From Hermatobates lingyangjiaoensis (lineage: Eukaryota > Arthropoda > Insecta > Hemiptera > Hermatobatidae), in assembly GCA_026182355.1 (NCBI GenBank), contig JAPFBL010000364.1, positions 310,001 to 374,000 on the forward strand: 64,000 bases of DNA, written 5' to 3'. The translations under genes and the position numbers were made by a program. Every line of letters starts with the position of its first letter. The first letter of the stretch is position 1. The notes beneath the pieces are model-generated. The model made no database searches, was not told where the DNA came from, and was given only the letters and a program-made list of their open reading frames with translations. Shown one piece after another: positions 18,930-30,399 of the stretch.

Positions 18930-21900
18930 TTATAAGCCTAGCAGTAATTTATTCTCTTGCTCTTCAGCAGTGTTATTTTCTTCTGATGACAACTGATTTG
19001 TGATATTACAACTTTTTTCTGTAAGACTGAATTTATATATAAAGCTAGTAGCCCTGTTCAGCTTCACGCGTAAACAAAAGATACTTTTTTGTTGAAACAC
19101 AAATTAGCAGACGCCCTTATTTTTTGTTAAAAAAAACATCCTGGGTTCTAAAAATCATAGTTGATAGCCATTTGCATATTGCTGTATTTTTAGGCTTAGC
19201 TTATATTTAGAAAAAAGTGAATTTTAATAGATTCAATGATGATCACATACAAACATTTTTCCAATAAAAATTCTAGTCAATCAAATTTTTTATATAGCAG
19301 TGTTCTTCCAAACTTTTAATAAGGAAAAGTTTGAATATTTTATAGCTCATTTATAGTCACGAAATTTGACATAAAAAGAAAAAAAAACATTCTGTGTGAA
19401 GATGAACAGTATAGTTTTTGTCAGTACCATATTGTAGAAAAGGGAAAACATTTTTTCGCTTGAATACGATTTAGATAATGTTAGAATTTTATATTTTAAC
19501 CATTTCATGACTTGTGTTTATAGAGACACTTTCAATAACACTAAACGGTCCAAACGTTGATTATAAAAATGTTCACCCATGTTACAGTTAACCAATTCAT
19601 TTGCTTTGACTGTTCTTTTTTTTGATTTTAGAATTTTTTAGCATTTTTGGTTTACTACAACTTATCGTTTTTTTACGCCCTTAGGGACTGAATGTTAATA
19701 AAACCTTTCTTATCAAATGCCTTAGGCTATGAAAGGGATCAATAGTCAATATTGAACTTTGGCATCAGTTGTTCGGTATCTGCCTTGTTGAGTCAGGCAG
19801 TTGTTAATGTTCTCTTTTTATTATTTTAATATAAATACATGAATGTTAAATGGATGGTATAAAGATTAATCAAATATAAGAAAAACATATCAGCAGTTAC
19901 AGAGGGTCACTAAGATTTTCTCAAGAGAAAGATAGGAAAAATTTGTCTTAAAGTTGGGCAGTAAAGATGAGAAGGAGGTAAACTAAAATAGAAGAATTCC
20001 TTAATAACTTAATAGTTAACTAATAATTTAGGTATTAATAATAATTAATTAATAATAACCTAAATATTATTAATTTCTTAATAACTTAGGTAGCAATTTA
20101 ATAAACCCACTAGTTTTATAGCCTATCACTAATAAAGTAGAAAGAAAGAAGATAGTGTCACCGCGATCTCTCTTAGATGCAGGACCTCGCTTATCTTATC
20201 AGGAACAACAACACTGTTGATAAAAATAGAGGGTATCTCGGTTCTTTAAATTTCTCTTGTAAAAGTGAATTCAATATTGCGCTCTTTCAAAGCACAAAGT
20301 ATTTGATTTGTACTTGACAGACAGGATCTCGAAATAATCTTTGATTACTATTGCTGTGATGGGAAATAGTGTTGATAATTTGTAGATTCAGTAGAAAATA
20401 AGTATAAACACACCATTATCAATGGTGATATGAACGACTATAAAAGAAAGGAAACTGTCGGACATATGGAATGAAATGGTACCATAGTAGAGGAGAAATC
20501 ATTTCTTCAAAGTAACTCTAGTAAGAGGTCTAACGCTTGTGCAATTTAGTTTTATACAGGGGAGGGGGGGGGGGGCAATGCAAAAGTAAGTATACAGTGA
20601 TAAATAAAGTTTAATGCATTTATTATGCAAAGAAACGAATGTAAAGAAAAAAGTAACAAGAAGGATGTCATACCTGCAAAGCTCTAATCCCTCAGGTATT
20701 CAAACTGATTGTTTACATATTCAAATATGAAACGTTCACTTCAATATAATTTCGTAAATTTTACTACTGCATACCTATTTTTGCACTGCCCTGTATACTA
20801 TAAAAGGATTTTACAATAAATAAGTGAAATTAAATTAAAAATATAAATCATAGTGAGTAACTAAGAAAAGGGTGTAAGGTGATTCGATAGAGTCCTCGTC
20901 TTAGTCAAAAGTAGAATACATGAGTTTAGAAGATAGATATCCAGTATTAAGTTGAAAGAATTAGTAAGAGATGTAAAATTAGTAAATGTCAAAGAAGTGG
21001 GAACAAAGATTTCCTATGATACCAGAAACTAAATTGTGAAACATATGGGAAGAAGGTTATCTCCTAGTTGATGTAAACCCAATACACAAGGATTTTAAAA
21101 GTTAATTCTAAACCAGATATTAGTAACCTATTACTAACATTTGGACTATATTATTTGCTATGTTTTATTCATAAATACTCACTAATATTCAGTATCTATA
21201 TGAATTATTCGTATGAAATCATTTGAGTTTCTGTCGTGATTCTTATTCGAAATAAGTTATTACATTTTTCTAATTGCAATAATGAATATTAATGTTGTTT
21301 AAGAAGCAATTTTAATCATTTATTAGTAAGTCAGATATATGTATATTTTATGTCCTAATTTCATCAAGGAATTCCGTAGATACCACTATACTATACATTA
21401 AGAGTGTTTATCAATTTACTTTTTACATTAATATCAACATAATATAGAATTTATGTTAATATAAAGATGGCAAAAATGAGTAGGAAACGGACTGCATTTC
21501 TCTTGATGATTGTAAAATTTGCCATTAAATGGCTTTTAAATATATTTTGAGAAAGTTTTCTTTAGTATTTCTTCAAACTTCATTAATTACAATGAATCAA
21601 ATTGTAAATCTATTCAAATATTAATTTACCTATAAATACTAAAAAAAAATTTAAAGCATGAAGTATAACAAGAAGTATAAAAGCACTGATGGTGTTTCTT
21701 TTTTACGAATTAAGGGTAACAACCTTTTAACAAACACAAAATCGTATGAGGAGAATAAAGTGGATGCAATCAAGGAAATTGTTTGGTTGCTTATGTACCA
21801 CAATAGTGACTCTTTAGGCGGTCATGGATAGCGACTCTCAGTGGCGCCAATCAAAGTTACTCTTTCATTGGAAATTTCGCCACAAGCAGTTCAAAGAAAG

Positions 21901-22195
21901 CCATTTCAATTTTAAATTTAATTCCTTGCATCGACAATTTTAATTGTTCTAAGAAATGCAGCTGTATTAACCTATTTTTGACAGGGGCATAATATTTTGT
22001 CAATATATTGAAACAATGTACTTGATTAGGTAGAATAAAATTAACACTCTATTAAAAAAAAATCATCTTCGAATGAACAATTACTCATAACAAGAACAGA
22101 TATTTGTTTATACAAATTATTTTCAAATTTTAATTAATATTACTGATTGGATTATGGCCTTGGCAATATGTTGGACCCATTTCTGTGTGCTTATA
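18930..22195. other. Long AT-rich stretch without recognised genes
   Basis: No exon, RNA gene or clear transposon seen. It has an AATTATTAATAATT-type palindrome (20030-20090) and a G homopolymer (about 10 G) at 20565-20574. Confidence 0.5.
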
Positions 22196-22204
22196 TACAT
22201 ATAA

Positions 22205-22480
22205 CAAGATTTCACAATTAAGCACTTGAAACAAAAATCAACCTCCAAACTAAAGTAAAGGAATCAGAAAAAATACTAAGATCTTTCAACTGTAACTAGC
22301 GGTCTTCGCCAGAGTCTAATTTCAACTGTTCAGATTTGATTCAGAGACAGTTGAAATTTGACTCTAACGAAGATCGCTTGTCCTGGCTGAATGATCTTAG
22401 TCTTTTTTCTGAATTTTTTCTGCGGTTTGGACGTTGATTTGTATTTAACGTGTTTATTTTGAAATCTTGTTTTATACTTA
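22205..22480. repeat. Foldback family 1, diverged palindrome
   Basis: AGATCTTTCAACTGTAACTA, GCGGTCTTCGCCAGAGTC, then ATTTGACTCTAACGAAGATC, GCTTGTCCTGGCTGAATG, ATCTTAGTCTTTTTTCTGAA. It is more worn than the 9047 copy and not flanked by a long (TA)n. Confidence 0.75.
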
Positions 22481-23261
22481 TAAGTGCATACTTTTGCTAG
22501 ATCCTATTCGTTCGTTCTCAATATTCTCTCTGTGTTTTAGTATCCACTTTTTTAGTATTATAAATAATCTATATTAAAGCATAAGGTAAATAACTTACAT
22601 TCAAATTTTCCTGCAAGGTTTTTTCTGTTTACTTTCTTAAAACTTCCTTTAATGTACTCGTATAGTACATAATTTTTGACATAATTTGACCATTCTACTT
22701 ATACCGTTAAAGAAATTTGAAAAATGTTTAAACCGGCATACCCTGTATTTTATTGCATATTATATATGTAGTGGGAGATAAATGTATTCGATTTGTTGTA
22801 TTTGATATGTTTAAATGATTGTGCGATACCGAGTTCAGTGGGGATTATGCCTTCGTTTCGCTGTTTTGCTTGGAATCAAACCCTGCTAGATATTAGAAGT
22901 TGATCAAATAAGAGAGAATAACAGATTACAGAAAAACAGAAAGTATTTTGAAATGTTTGATAACACTGTGGTGAGGAGAACATACATAAAGGCCTTACTA
23001 CAGTAAAGACATGGCAGCCAAGCGTGGACAGTACTCCGGCTTTCCGAAAACGCCAACTTAATGACACGTCTTAACCAATCTAGACGAAAATTAATATACT
23101 TAGGTTTCTGACTTCGTTGATTACAATTTTTAAAGTGAAATTTAAAAAAAATTAAAAATTGGTGGATACAAAATGGCGGATATAATTTAAAAAAAATAGG
23201 ATTGAAATTTCAAAAAAATATTATTTATATAATATATATTTATATATTATAAAAATATTTC

Positions 23262-23392
23262 ATTGAAATGCACAGAAGCCTCAGCGTTGACGACTTTAAA
23301 ACTGGTCTAGCAAAGGCTTCTGTGCACTTCAATAAAATATGTTTACGTGAAGAATTGCTGCCTTCTTACACGTATACAAATATTTTTACATA
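23262..23392 (+). pseudogene. Possible Penelope-like element N-terminal fragment
   Basis: Translation reads HRSLSVDDFKTGLAKASVHF then NKICLREELLPSYTYTNIF, open across about 40 codons. HFNK-C-LREELLPSYT parallels the pieces at 8800 and 29765. An inverted phrase (ATTGAAATGCACAGAAGCCT / GGCTTCTGTGCACTTCAAT) makes it a partial hairpin. No reverse transcriptase is next to it. Confidence 0.35.
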
Positions 23393-23514
23393 TAAATGTT
23401 AAAATTATTCTTATTATTGTATATTCATTATTATTATTACCATTATTATTCATTATAAATAATATGCAATGTTATTTATTTGAATAGATAGGCAGTAAAT
23501 TTTCTTGTATAAAT

Positions 23515-24215
23515 ATTTGATTGAATACGCAAGAGCTCCTACATTGACGACCTTGTAGCTGCTTTGTTACAGTCTCCTCACTATTTTACGGTGCTCATGA
23601 AGTAAATGCCAAACCAGTTGCCCAAGGGACATTTAATAAGAGAGAACACAAATCACTGACAACAAAACTATATTGTAAAGGTTAAATATCTAAATTTAAA
23701 ACTACACTTAATAAACGAGCTTTCAATCCTATAGATCATCTTCAGGTTTATATAAAAACTACTTTTTGTACTATTTCCTGTATTTTTACGATTTATTTAT
23801 TATATCTGTTATAAAAAAATGATATATTTAGTTCCATATGTCAACGGTAGAGTGCGGTAACATCGGATCATATCACATCCTATCATAACAGCATATTCTT
23901 TTACAACTTTTGTTATTGTCTATTTAATCCATCCAGTTTTATTATTTTTAATAATTTGTTTAGTTAGTCTATTTATGGTTTACCTGAAGACGATATATGG
24001 GATTGAAAGTTCGTTTATTAAGTGTAGTTTTAGATTTAGTTATTTAACCTTTACAATGTATTGTTGTCGTCAGTGGTCTGTGTTTTCTCTTATTAAATGC
24101 CCCTTGGGCAACTGATTTGGGATTTACCCCCCGAGGACTGTAAGATAGTCAGGAGATCGGGACTAAACAGTTATAAGGTCGTCAATAGAGAAGCTGCTGT
24201 GTATTTCAAATATTA
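23515..24215. repeat. Foldback family 7, large palindrome with 240-bp spacer
   Basis: The left arm (23515-23745) and right arm (23985-24215) are reverse complements with scattered differences: CAGTTGCCCAAGGGACATTT / AAATGCCCCTTGGGCAACTG; CTACACTTAATAAACGAGCT / GTTCGTTTATTAAGTGTAG; ATCATCTTCAGGT / ACCTGAAGACG. The right arm has CTGAAGACGATATATGGGAT then TGAAAG. Unlike other families there is no long (TA)n beside it. Confidence 0.85.
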
Positions 24216-24240
24216 TTTATGCATATTAGGATATATTTAC
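24168..24240 (+). pseudogene. Coding-like scrap at the end of foldback family 7
   Basis: Reads YKVVNREAAVYFKYYLCIL, matching NIKVVNVEAAVHF on the minus strand at 8905-8975. A reverse counterpart seems to begin the left arm (GACGACCTTGTAGCTGC, 23538-23555). It links this family to the proposed Penelope-like pieces. Confidence 0.35.
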
Positions 24241-24244
24241 TTAT

Positions 24245-25385
24245 AAAAACCGTTTATCGGCCACGATTTTTTTTTTAAACAAACATGTTAATTTACTTTT
24301 ACTGATTAAGTGTAAAATTAAATAAACAATATTGTAAACACTATAAACAGATGTTTACATCAAAGTGTAAGACATGATGCTAAACATAAGATCGAATAGA
24401 TTTCCTGTCGCATGTTTTATCCTTTTCTAATCATGCGTCAGACCGTTGAACAGAAAACATTATATTCTCTCTCATTCTTAGCATGGTGTCCTTTACTATG
24501 ACGCAGTATTACGATCCTCATTTCGGTCTTAATCAGAAACGTTTTAGATCATGAGTACGTGTACCTGTTACCCTCTACTTAATTTCTCAACTTATTTACA
24601 TACGACTGCATATCCTTCAAAGCTTTTATCAGATTAATTATCCCATCATTATTTATCATAATGGTATCATTAATTTAAAAATTTATAACAATTTGAAGTA
24701 AAAACTTATAACACATAAATGTTAAACACCCTTTAGCTTTATAATAATATTGAAATATCGTAAATGTTTCAAAATTATCTAGAAAGTTTCAGCTGTTTAG
24801 TTAATTATTCAAATTAATGAACAAGTCGGACGACTACTTCATTCTGAATACTCTGGTAGTCAATTTCTGCGTTTAATTTTTTATTCAAATTGAAATATAA
24901 ATGAATATAACTTTGAATGTATTAGAATTGTTAATTTACTTTTCTGACATTCAAAATCAAATGTCCATTGTTTGTGATGACTATGGATTTACTGATTTTT
25001 AAAAATATAATTTAATAAATGAACGTTTTAGAGTAAACTATAGCTCTAAAGTAAATAATAAAAAACACTTACATTTAATTTTCACTTTCTATTTACTGTA
25101 TTCCTATAGTTTACTCTGAATGGTGTGTTGTCCTTTGCGGAAAGTTTTCTTCATGATACCTTTTAATAAATGAACTAATAATTTCAGTAATGAAGAACGT
25201 AAATAGTTTAAAGAAAAGGACTACTTCATACCACTACAAAAGGTGGGTTGGGTCAATGAAATTGAGATGATGATTGGGTCTTTTAATTAAAGTCTTAGTT
25301 AGGATGATAAAATATGTATTGGTATCCAAGAGGGGTTTATGTGTGATTATAGTATTTATACTTTTATCTGAACATAAAATAAATA
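24245..25385. other. AT-rich non-coding, nothing recognised
   Basis: No gene or ordered repeat seen. A weak inverted pair 'AGAGTAAACTATAG' (25031) / 'CTATAGTTTACTCT' (25106) is present. Confidence 0.5.
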
Positions 25386-25386
25386 A

Positions 25387-25449
25387 CAATTAAAGGAGAC
25401 TCTACAATATTACGTTTTCGATGTAATATTGTAGAGTCTACTTTAATTG
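25387..25449. other. Near-perfect isolated hairpin
   Basis: Arm CAATTAAAGGAGACTCTACA-ATATTAC is followed by a loop of about 8 nt and GTAATATTGTAGAGTCTACT-TTAATTG: 26 of 27 positions pair. It is about 63 nt long, similar to a microRNA precursor stem, but a small foldback element or excision remnant is as likely. It is not flanked by (TA)n and does not match the foldback families. Confidence 0.75.
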
Positions 25450-25520
25450 TAACTAACCACCTCAGGAGTGCTAATAATGAGTCTGTTTGTTAAATATTAC
25501 TATACATATTAGGGACGTAT

Positions 25521-25850
25521 GTGCAGTACAAGGGTAGTGTGCAGTACAAGGGTAATGTGCAATACAAGGGTATACAGTCAAGTATACAGTACAAGGGTAG
25601 TGTGCAGTACAAAGGTTGTGTGCAGTACAAGGGTAATGTACAACACAGGGGTAGTGTGCAGCACAAGAGTAGTGTACAGTATAAGGGTAGTGTGCAGTAC
25701 AAGGGTAATGTACAACACATGAGTAGTGCGCAGTACAAGAGTAGCGTGCAGCACAAGGGTAGTGTACAGTACAAGGGTAGTGTGCAGTACAAGGGTAATT
25801 TTCAGTACATGGGGAGTGTGCAGTACAAAGGTAATGTGCAGTACATATTT
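25521..25850 (+). repeat. 18-bp minisatellite, about 18 copies
   Basis: Unit GTGCAGTACAAGGGTAGT with variants (GTAAT, AACACA, AAGAG). Because 18 is a multiple of three and the unit has no stop in several frames, long open frames appear on both strands (VQYKGS, CSTRVV and, on minus, LYCTLP repeats). No homology supports a protein. One irregularity (TATACAGTCAAGTATACAG) interrupts it near 25570. Confidence 0.95.
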
Positions 25851-26654
25851 GCCAACAGTTACTGCGCTCTTCACAGTGGAGGCTCAGCTTGTCTTATTTC
25901 ATTTCTTATTCCACTGATCTCTTCAACTTTTCATTCTTCTCTCTTACTTTTACCAATTCTCTATATAAATAAATATATATATACATAAAGGTATGCATTG
26001 AAGCTGTTCTGAATAACTATTGAACCACGCCATAATTATAAAGCATGATGCATTTGACTACATCAGTGATTAAGTTTTCTGAACATACAACAATATTGAA
26101 AATTGTGCAAATATAATTGACCCATGAAAATTAAAAGAATTTGTAAATATTATATGCGATGCAATAATAAAAATACAATATATGTTCATTAAATTTACGT
26201 ATTTAGGAAAACATTATTACATAATATACTTGGTTTAATAACATTAAAGTACAAACTAAGAAATTTCAAATTTATTTAGATTAAGTAAGTAATTGACTGA
26301 ACTTTCACCTGTTCAGTATGTCAACTTAAATATGTAATTACATATTTGTGCTTATTAAAACAGTTTGAATGATCTATTGACAGCCCATTAAAATTGGTTT
26401 AATATGAATCAGGGTTTCGTCAATATTAAAGCTTCAATTAAACTCGATTTTATTTACACGCTTTGTTTTATAACCATAAGTAAAAAAAGTGAAAACCATT
26501 TTCAAATATTCCTATTTTTGCTTATGAAAAAGATTTTAAATAAAATCAACAAGTTGAAAATGAAAGTTAGATTTAAGCCGGAAAGACTAATCTAACCCTT
26601 TTTTATTTTAGTTTTATACCCAATAGTATATATTTATTATGTATAGATCCATAT

Positions 26655-26922
26655 TTATATATTTTTCACTTAATAAAACGAAACACGATCCAAACTGGAC
26701 ACAATAAGAGCTCAAAATTCAAGAAGAGTAACAGTAACAGCGACGGCAAGTAACCTTGCAAGTTACTTGCCGTTGCGTCTACAACGTGCTTGGTCTCCCT
26801 TTCTCTTTTCTCCTGAAGACGGATTACCCGAAAATTTGAGTCTGTAAGTGTATTTCCTTACTCTGTGTGTTACTCTTCTTGAATTTTGAACTCTTCTTGT
26901 ATATTTATATAGTAAAATTCAC
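26655..26922. repeat. Foldback family 8, palindrome
   Basis: CGATCCAAACTGGACACAAT, AAGAGCTCAAAATTCAAGAA, GAGTAAC on the left. On the right are CTCCTGAAGACGGATTACCC, GAAAATTTGAGTCTGTAAGT, GTTACTCTTCTTGAATTTTG and AACTCTTC. The centre is near 26760 (AAGTAACCTTGCAAGTTACTT). Confidence 0.8.
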
Positions 26923-26924
26923 AA

Positions 26925-27097
26925 TAAAATTGGAAAGACTATCCAAACTGGACACAATACGAGTTCAAAATCCAAGAAAAGTAACACATAAAGTAAATTT
27001 CTCTTTCCTCTTGAAGACGAATTTCCCAAAAAATTTGAGTTTGTAAGTGTGATTCTTTACTTTGCGTGTTACTTTTATTTGATTTTGAACTGATTAA
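26925..27097. repeat. Foldback family 8, second shorter copy
   Basis: TCCAAACTGGACACAATACG, GAGTTCAAAATCCAAGAAAA, GTAACACATAAAG, then TCCTCTTGAAGACGAATTTC, CCAAAAAATTTGAG and TTTGTAAGTG. It lies directly after the previous copy in the same orientation. Confidence 0.75.
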
Positions 27098-27099
27098 TA

Positions 27100-28265
27100 T
27101 AGATAAATATATGATAATTAAAAAAAGAAAACATTTATTGGGATTGCAGTTCTAGATTTTAATCATACTTATTTAAAAAAAGGGCTTACCAAATTGCATA
27201 TATATATATATATATATATACATCACTTTATTTGCCTTTAAATTAATGAATATCATCTCCAGACGGATATAGTTGACTAATCTTTATTATGGACTGTTTC
27301 ATAATCATGATTATGTATGAACTCAAGAAAAGTATACCAGCAAACATCGAGAACACACATTTACATTTCATTATTTCGACATCCTTTGTCATCAGGAAAA
27401 GGATTATTGTTAATTGTTTGAAAAACAAAGCTGGACTAAAATATAAATCATGGTCTGTTATTCAAGCCATGTGGTTCTCCTAATAACTATGGATGCATAA
27501 TACTGAAATTAATGTTTGTCAACGTTTATTTAGATATATTTTATAAGTTTGTAATATGCCATAGTAATTTATTAAAAAGAAACCAACATTAATAAAACAG
27601 ACAGGTTGGAACGAGCGCGTAACCAATTGGTCTCAGGTTGTTGAAGAGAACCGAAATCCACCTCTACTCAAGGCGACAATTAAATCTTACCAGCCCTACT
27701 GTAGAGGCTGTGACAATAGATTATCATGGTGAAACAAGCATTTTGTTAAGAGAACGACTTTATCAAAATACATACTTCATAAGAACAAATGAGGTTAATA
27801 ATTCCACTGCATTGATTGGCTATTTTATTGTTGGGATAATCTAGATTGTTTTGAAGATATACTTACAGCAAATGAACAAGATATGAAAATTAATGAAAGT
27901 TATAAATGCTGTAGAGTAAAAAGTATCAATTATCTATTAGCTACAAAAAAGATATAACTTATTTAAATAGTATTTCAGTTTATTTAAGCAGTTTAATTAC
28001 AAACATTTTGTAAGTCTGTACTTCTAAGTGTAATTTTTGAAATTTATTAATGATTGGTTTTTTATTTATACATCATTACTTAGAGGACCATTGTGTTAAA
28101 AGTTTCTTTTTCCAGATATTTGAAATTATTTCCAATATTTAAAAAATATTGAAAGTAAAAATAAAACTTCGGCTTTGAAAGAATTAATACTGAAAAAGTA
28201 ACAGATTCCTGGCAAAAATATTTAATCGTTTTTATTTAACGGTTGACAGCTTTTATATACTTATA
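27100..28265. other. AT-rich with a (TA)n tract, otherwise unrecognised
   Basis: (TA)n at about 27199-27222. Around 27360-27410, 'CATTATTTCGACATCCTTTG' and 'TCATCAGGAAAAGG' look like a decayed foldback left arm. A 68-codon open stretch at 27638-27844 has no recognised motif. Confidence 0.45.
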
Positions 28266-28271
28266 TGTAAC

Positions 28272-28768
28272 TATTGATAAGAGTATCGACCGTGGAATAG
28301 AAACAAAACTATAGTTTATCGGGACTCGGTCAGTTCTTCAGGTTCAAATTAAACTCTCATTGTCAACGTTTCGGTCTTTATTTAAAACGGTATCCAACCT
28401 TTCTGTACCAGTGCGATTGATTTCTCTCTCTTATCTCTCCTGATGATGTTTTAAACCGAAAATTAGAGACTATACGTGTGTGTGTTTTTTTGTTTCTTTA
28501 TCTATATTGAACTCTATTTGTTCGCTTCAAACGAATTTCATAACACTGAGTGTTACGTGTTCATTCAAACTAGACAGTTGTTGTTGAAATGCACAGACTA
28601 TTTTTCTTTGTAAAATAATTTTTAATATAATACTTAGTCTTTCTGTTTCAAAATTTATACTTCTGCCTATGAAGGGGGTTTTAAATAAAAACTGAAACGT
28701 TGGCAATGAGAGTCTAATTGCAACCTGAAGAACTGACCGAGTCCCGATAAACTTTAGTTTTGTTTATA
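28272..28768. repeat. Foldback family 3, complete palindrome
   Basis: Left arm TTGATAAGAGTATCGACCGT to CCAACGTTTCGGTCTTTATT; right arm AATAAAAACTGAAACGTTGG to GACCGAGTCCCGATAAACTT and a short (TA)n. The central part also carries CTGATGATGTTTTAAACCGA (28440-28459) and a segment 'GAACACGTAACACTCAGTGT' type sequence read in reverse. Confidence 0.85.
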
Positions 28769-29299
28769 TATATATACAAAATTAGTAGACTGCAGTCTCG
28801 GCATCCACGATTTTCTGACTGAGAGTTTCTATCTTAATAACTAATTTTCAGTTATCAGGATATTATTGAAATAGGATTTGATCAAATGATATGCTCCTTA
28901 AGGAGAAAAGGAGATTAGAATACACATATAAATTATACTAGATACAGAAATCAAGGAAAAAAGTAGAAATAAAAGTATAAAAGATTAATATAAAAATCTA
29001 AAAAGAAATATTATATTATCTGAAAAAAAAATATCTTACTTAACCTCCCCGTGTTGTCTTATAACCGTAATTAACCGGTCCTATAACCTACTTTCCCTTT
29101 TCTGTTGTATTAGTTCCCTTATTTTATTTTATATCCCTGTTTAACCTTCCATTGTAATATTTTTCTTTTTTCTTCTGTTGCTCTATAGATAATCATTTCT
29201 TGGATTTCCTGCTTACTTTTATTTCTGCCCTTAATCTGTTTACCATACATAATCCTATATAAAAACTTATATGAATAATTATATATAATCTTATATACT

Positions 29300-29460
29300 T
29301 AAAATAAACTGTGACACGTAGAATGAAACGTAACAAAAGAGTCACTTTTCAACGGCCATAAGAGTCAAAATATTGAAAAATGAGTCATTTGTCGTTTCTT
29401 TCTATATGTCACAGTATATTTTATGTGTTGTCAGTTCCGATGGATTGCATTTCGTTCATC
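29300..29460. repeat. Foldback family 2 variant, short palindrome
   Basis: AAACTGTGACACGTAGAATG, AACGTAACAAAAGAGTCACT, TTTCAACGGCC, then TCAAAATATTGAAAAATGAG and TCATTTGTCGTTTC. Close to the 15465 copy. Confidence 0.65.
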
Positions 29461-29502
<42 letters not shown>

Positions 29503-29645
29503 AGAATACGAAATGAGAAAACAGACTTAGATCTTTCAATTGTAACAAGCGGGCTTTGAAAGATTTTAGTCTCTTTTCTCATTTCTTTTTGTGGTTTGGA
29601 CGTAGATTGTTATTTTACGTGGTTATTGTGAAATATTGTTATACA
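29461..29645. repeat. (TA)n plus foldback family 1 remnant
   Basis: (TA)n to about 29499, then AAATGAGAAAACAGACTTAG, ATCTTTCAATTGTAACAAGC (left arm start) joined to AAAGATTTTAGTCTCTTTTC and TTTACGTGGTTATTGTGAAA (right arm end); the middle is deleted. Confidence 0.75.
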
Positions 29646-29764
29646 TATATGTATATGTATTATAAGCTTCATGAAACATATCACTTGTTGAGTTAGGTTG
29701 CTATTTTGACTACTACCTGATATCAGGATATTAGTTCGTAAGATCATATCTCTCGGTCAGAAGA

Positions 29765-29852
29765 TCGTGATTAGTAATACGGATGTTCACTTTAATAAAA
29801 TATATCTTTAAGCGGATCTGCTACATGTCTACACTAATGGTTATATATTAAT
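29765..29852 (+). pseudogene. Coding-like scrap, possible Penelope-like N-terminus
   Basis: Reads ISNTDVHFNKIYL, a stop, then ADLLHVYTNGYI, parallel to the VHFNKICLREELLPSYTYTNI stretch at 23262-23392. One in-frame stop shows it is dead. Confidence 0.3.
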
Positions 29853-29889
29853 GCATATATATATATGTGAATTAAACACGACAATAAAC

Positions 29890-30358
29890 AAATATATATT
29901 AATTACATTGCTCTAAGGCCTTTCGTTACAACATCATCAGAGAGCTAAATGAACAAAACAAAAAATATAATAACAAGTTAACCTGGTTGATTGAAGTCTT
30001 CAGGATTGCTGACATCCCTGTCTGAATTTAATGTTCCAAAAATTGAAGAAGTATTGATCTGCTTACTTATTTCTTTTATTAATATTTCATCTAGTTTGTT
30101 ATGACCCGTACTACAAACTATTATTAGGTGATATATATTAATAAAAGAAATAAGTAATCAGATCAAGACTCCTTCAATTTTAGGAGCACTATATTCAGAC
30201 AGGGATGTCAGCAATCCTGAAGACTTCAATCAACTAGGTTAACTTGTTATTATATTTTTTGTTTGGTTCATTTAGCTCTCTGATGATGTTGTAACGAAAG
30301 GCCTTAGAGCTATGTAATTAATATATATTTGTTTATTGTGGTATTTAATTCATATATT
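29890..30358. repeat. Foldback family 6, large near-perfect palindrome
   Basis: Arms of about 220 bp: AATAAACAAATATATATTAA, GCTCTAAGGCCTTTCGTTAC, AACATCATCAGAGAGCTAAA, AAGTTAACCTGGTTGATTGA, GACATCCCTGTCTGAATT and the reverse series. The right arm has CTCTGATGATGTTGTAACGA, then AAGGCC. Another copy is at 50560. High arm identity suggests it is recent or corrected by gene conversion. Confidence 0.9.
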
Positions 30359-30399
30359 ATATCAAGAGTTATTGTTGATTATTATATATATATATATAT

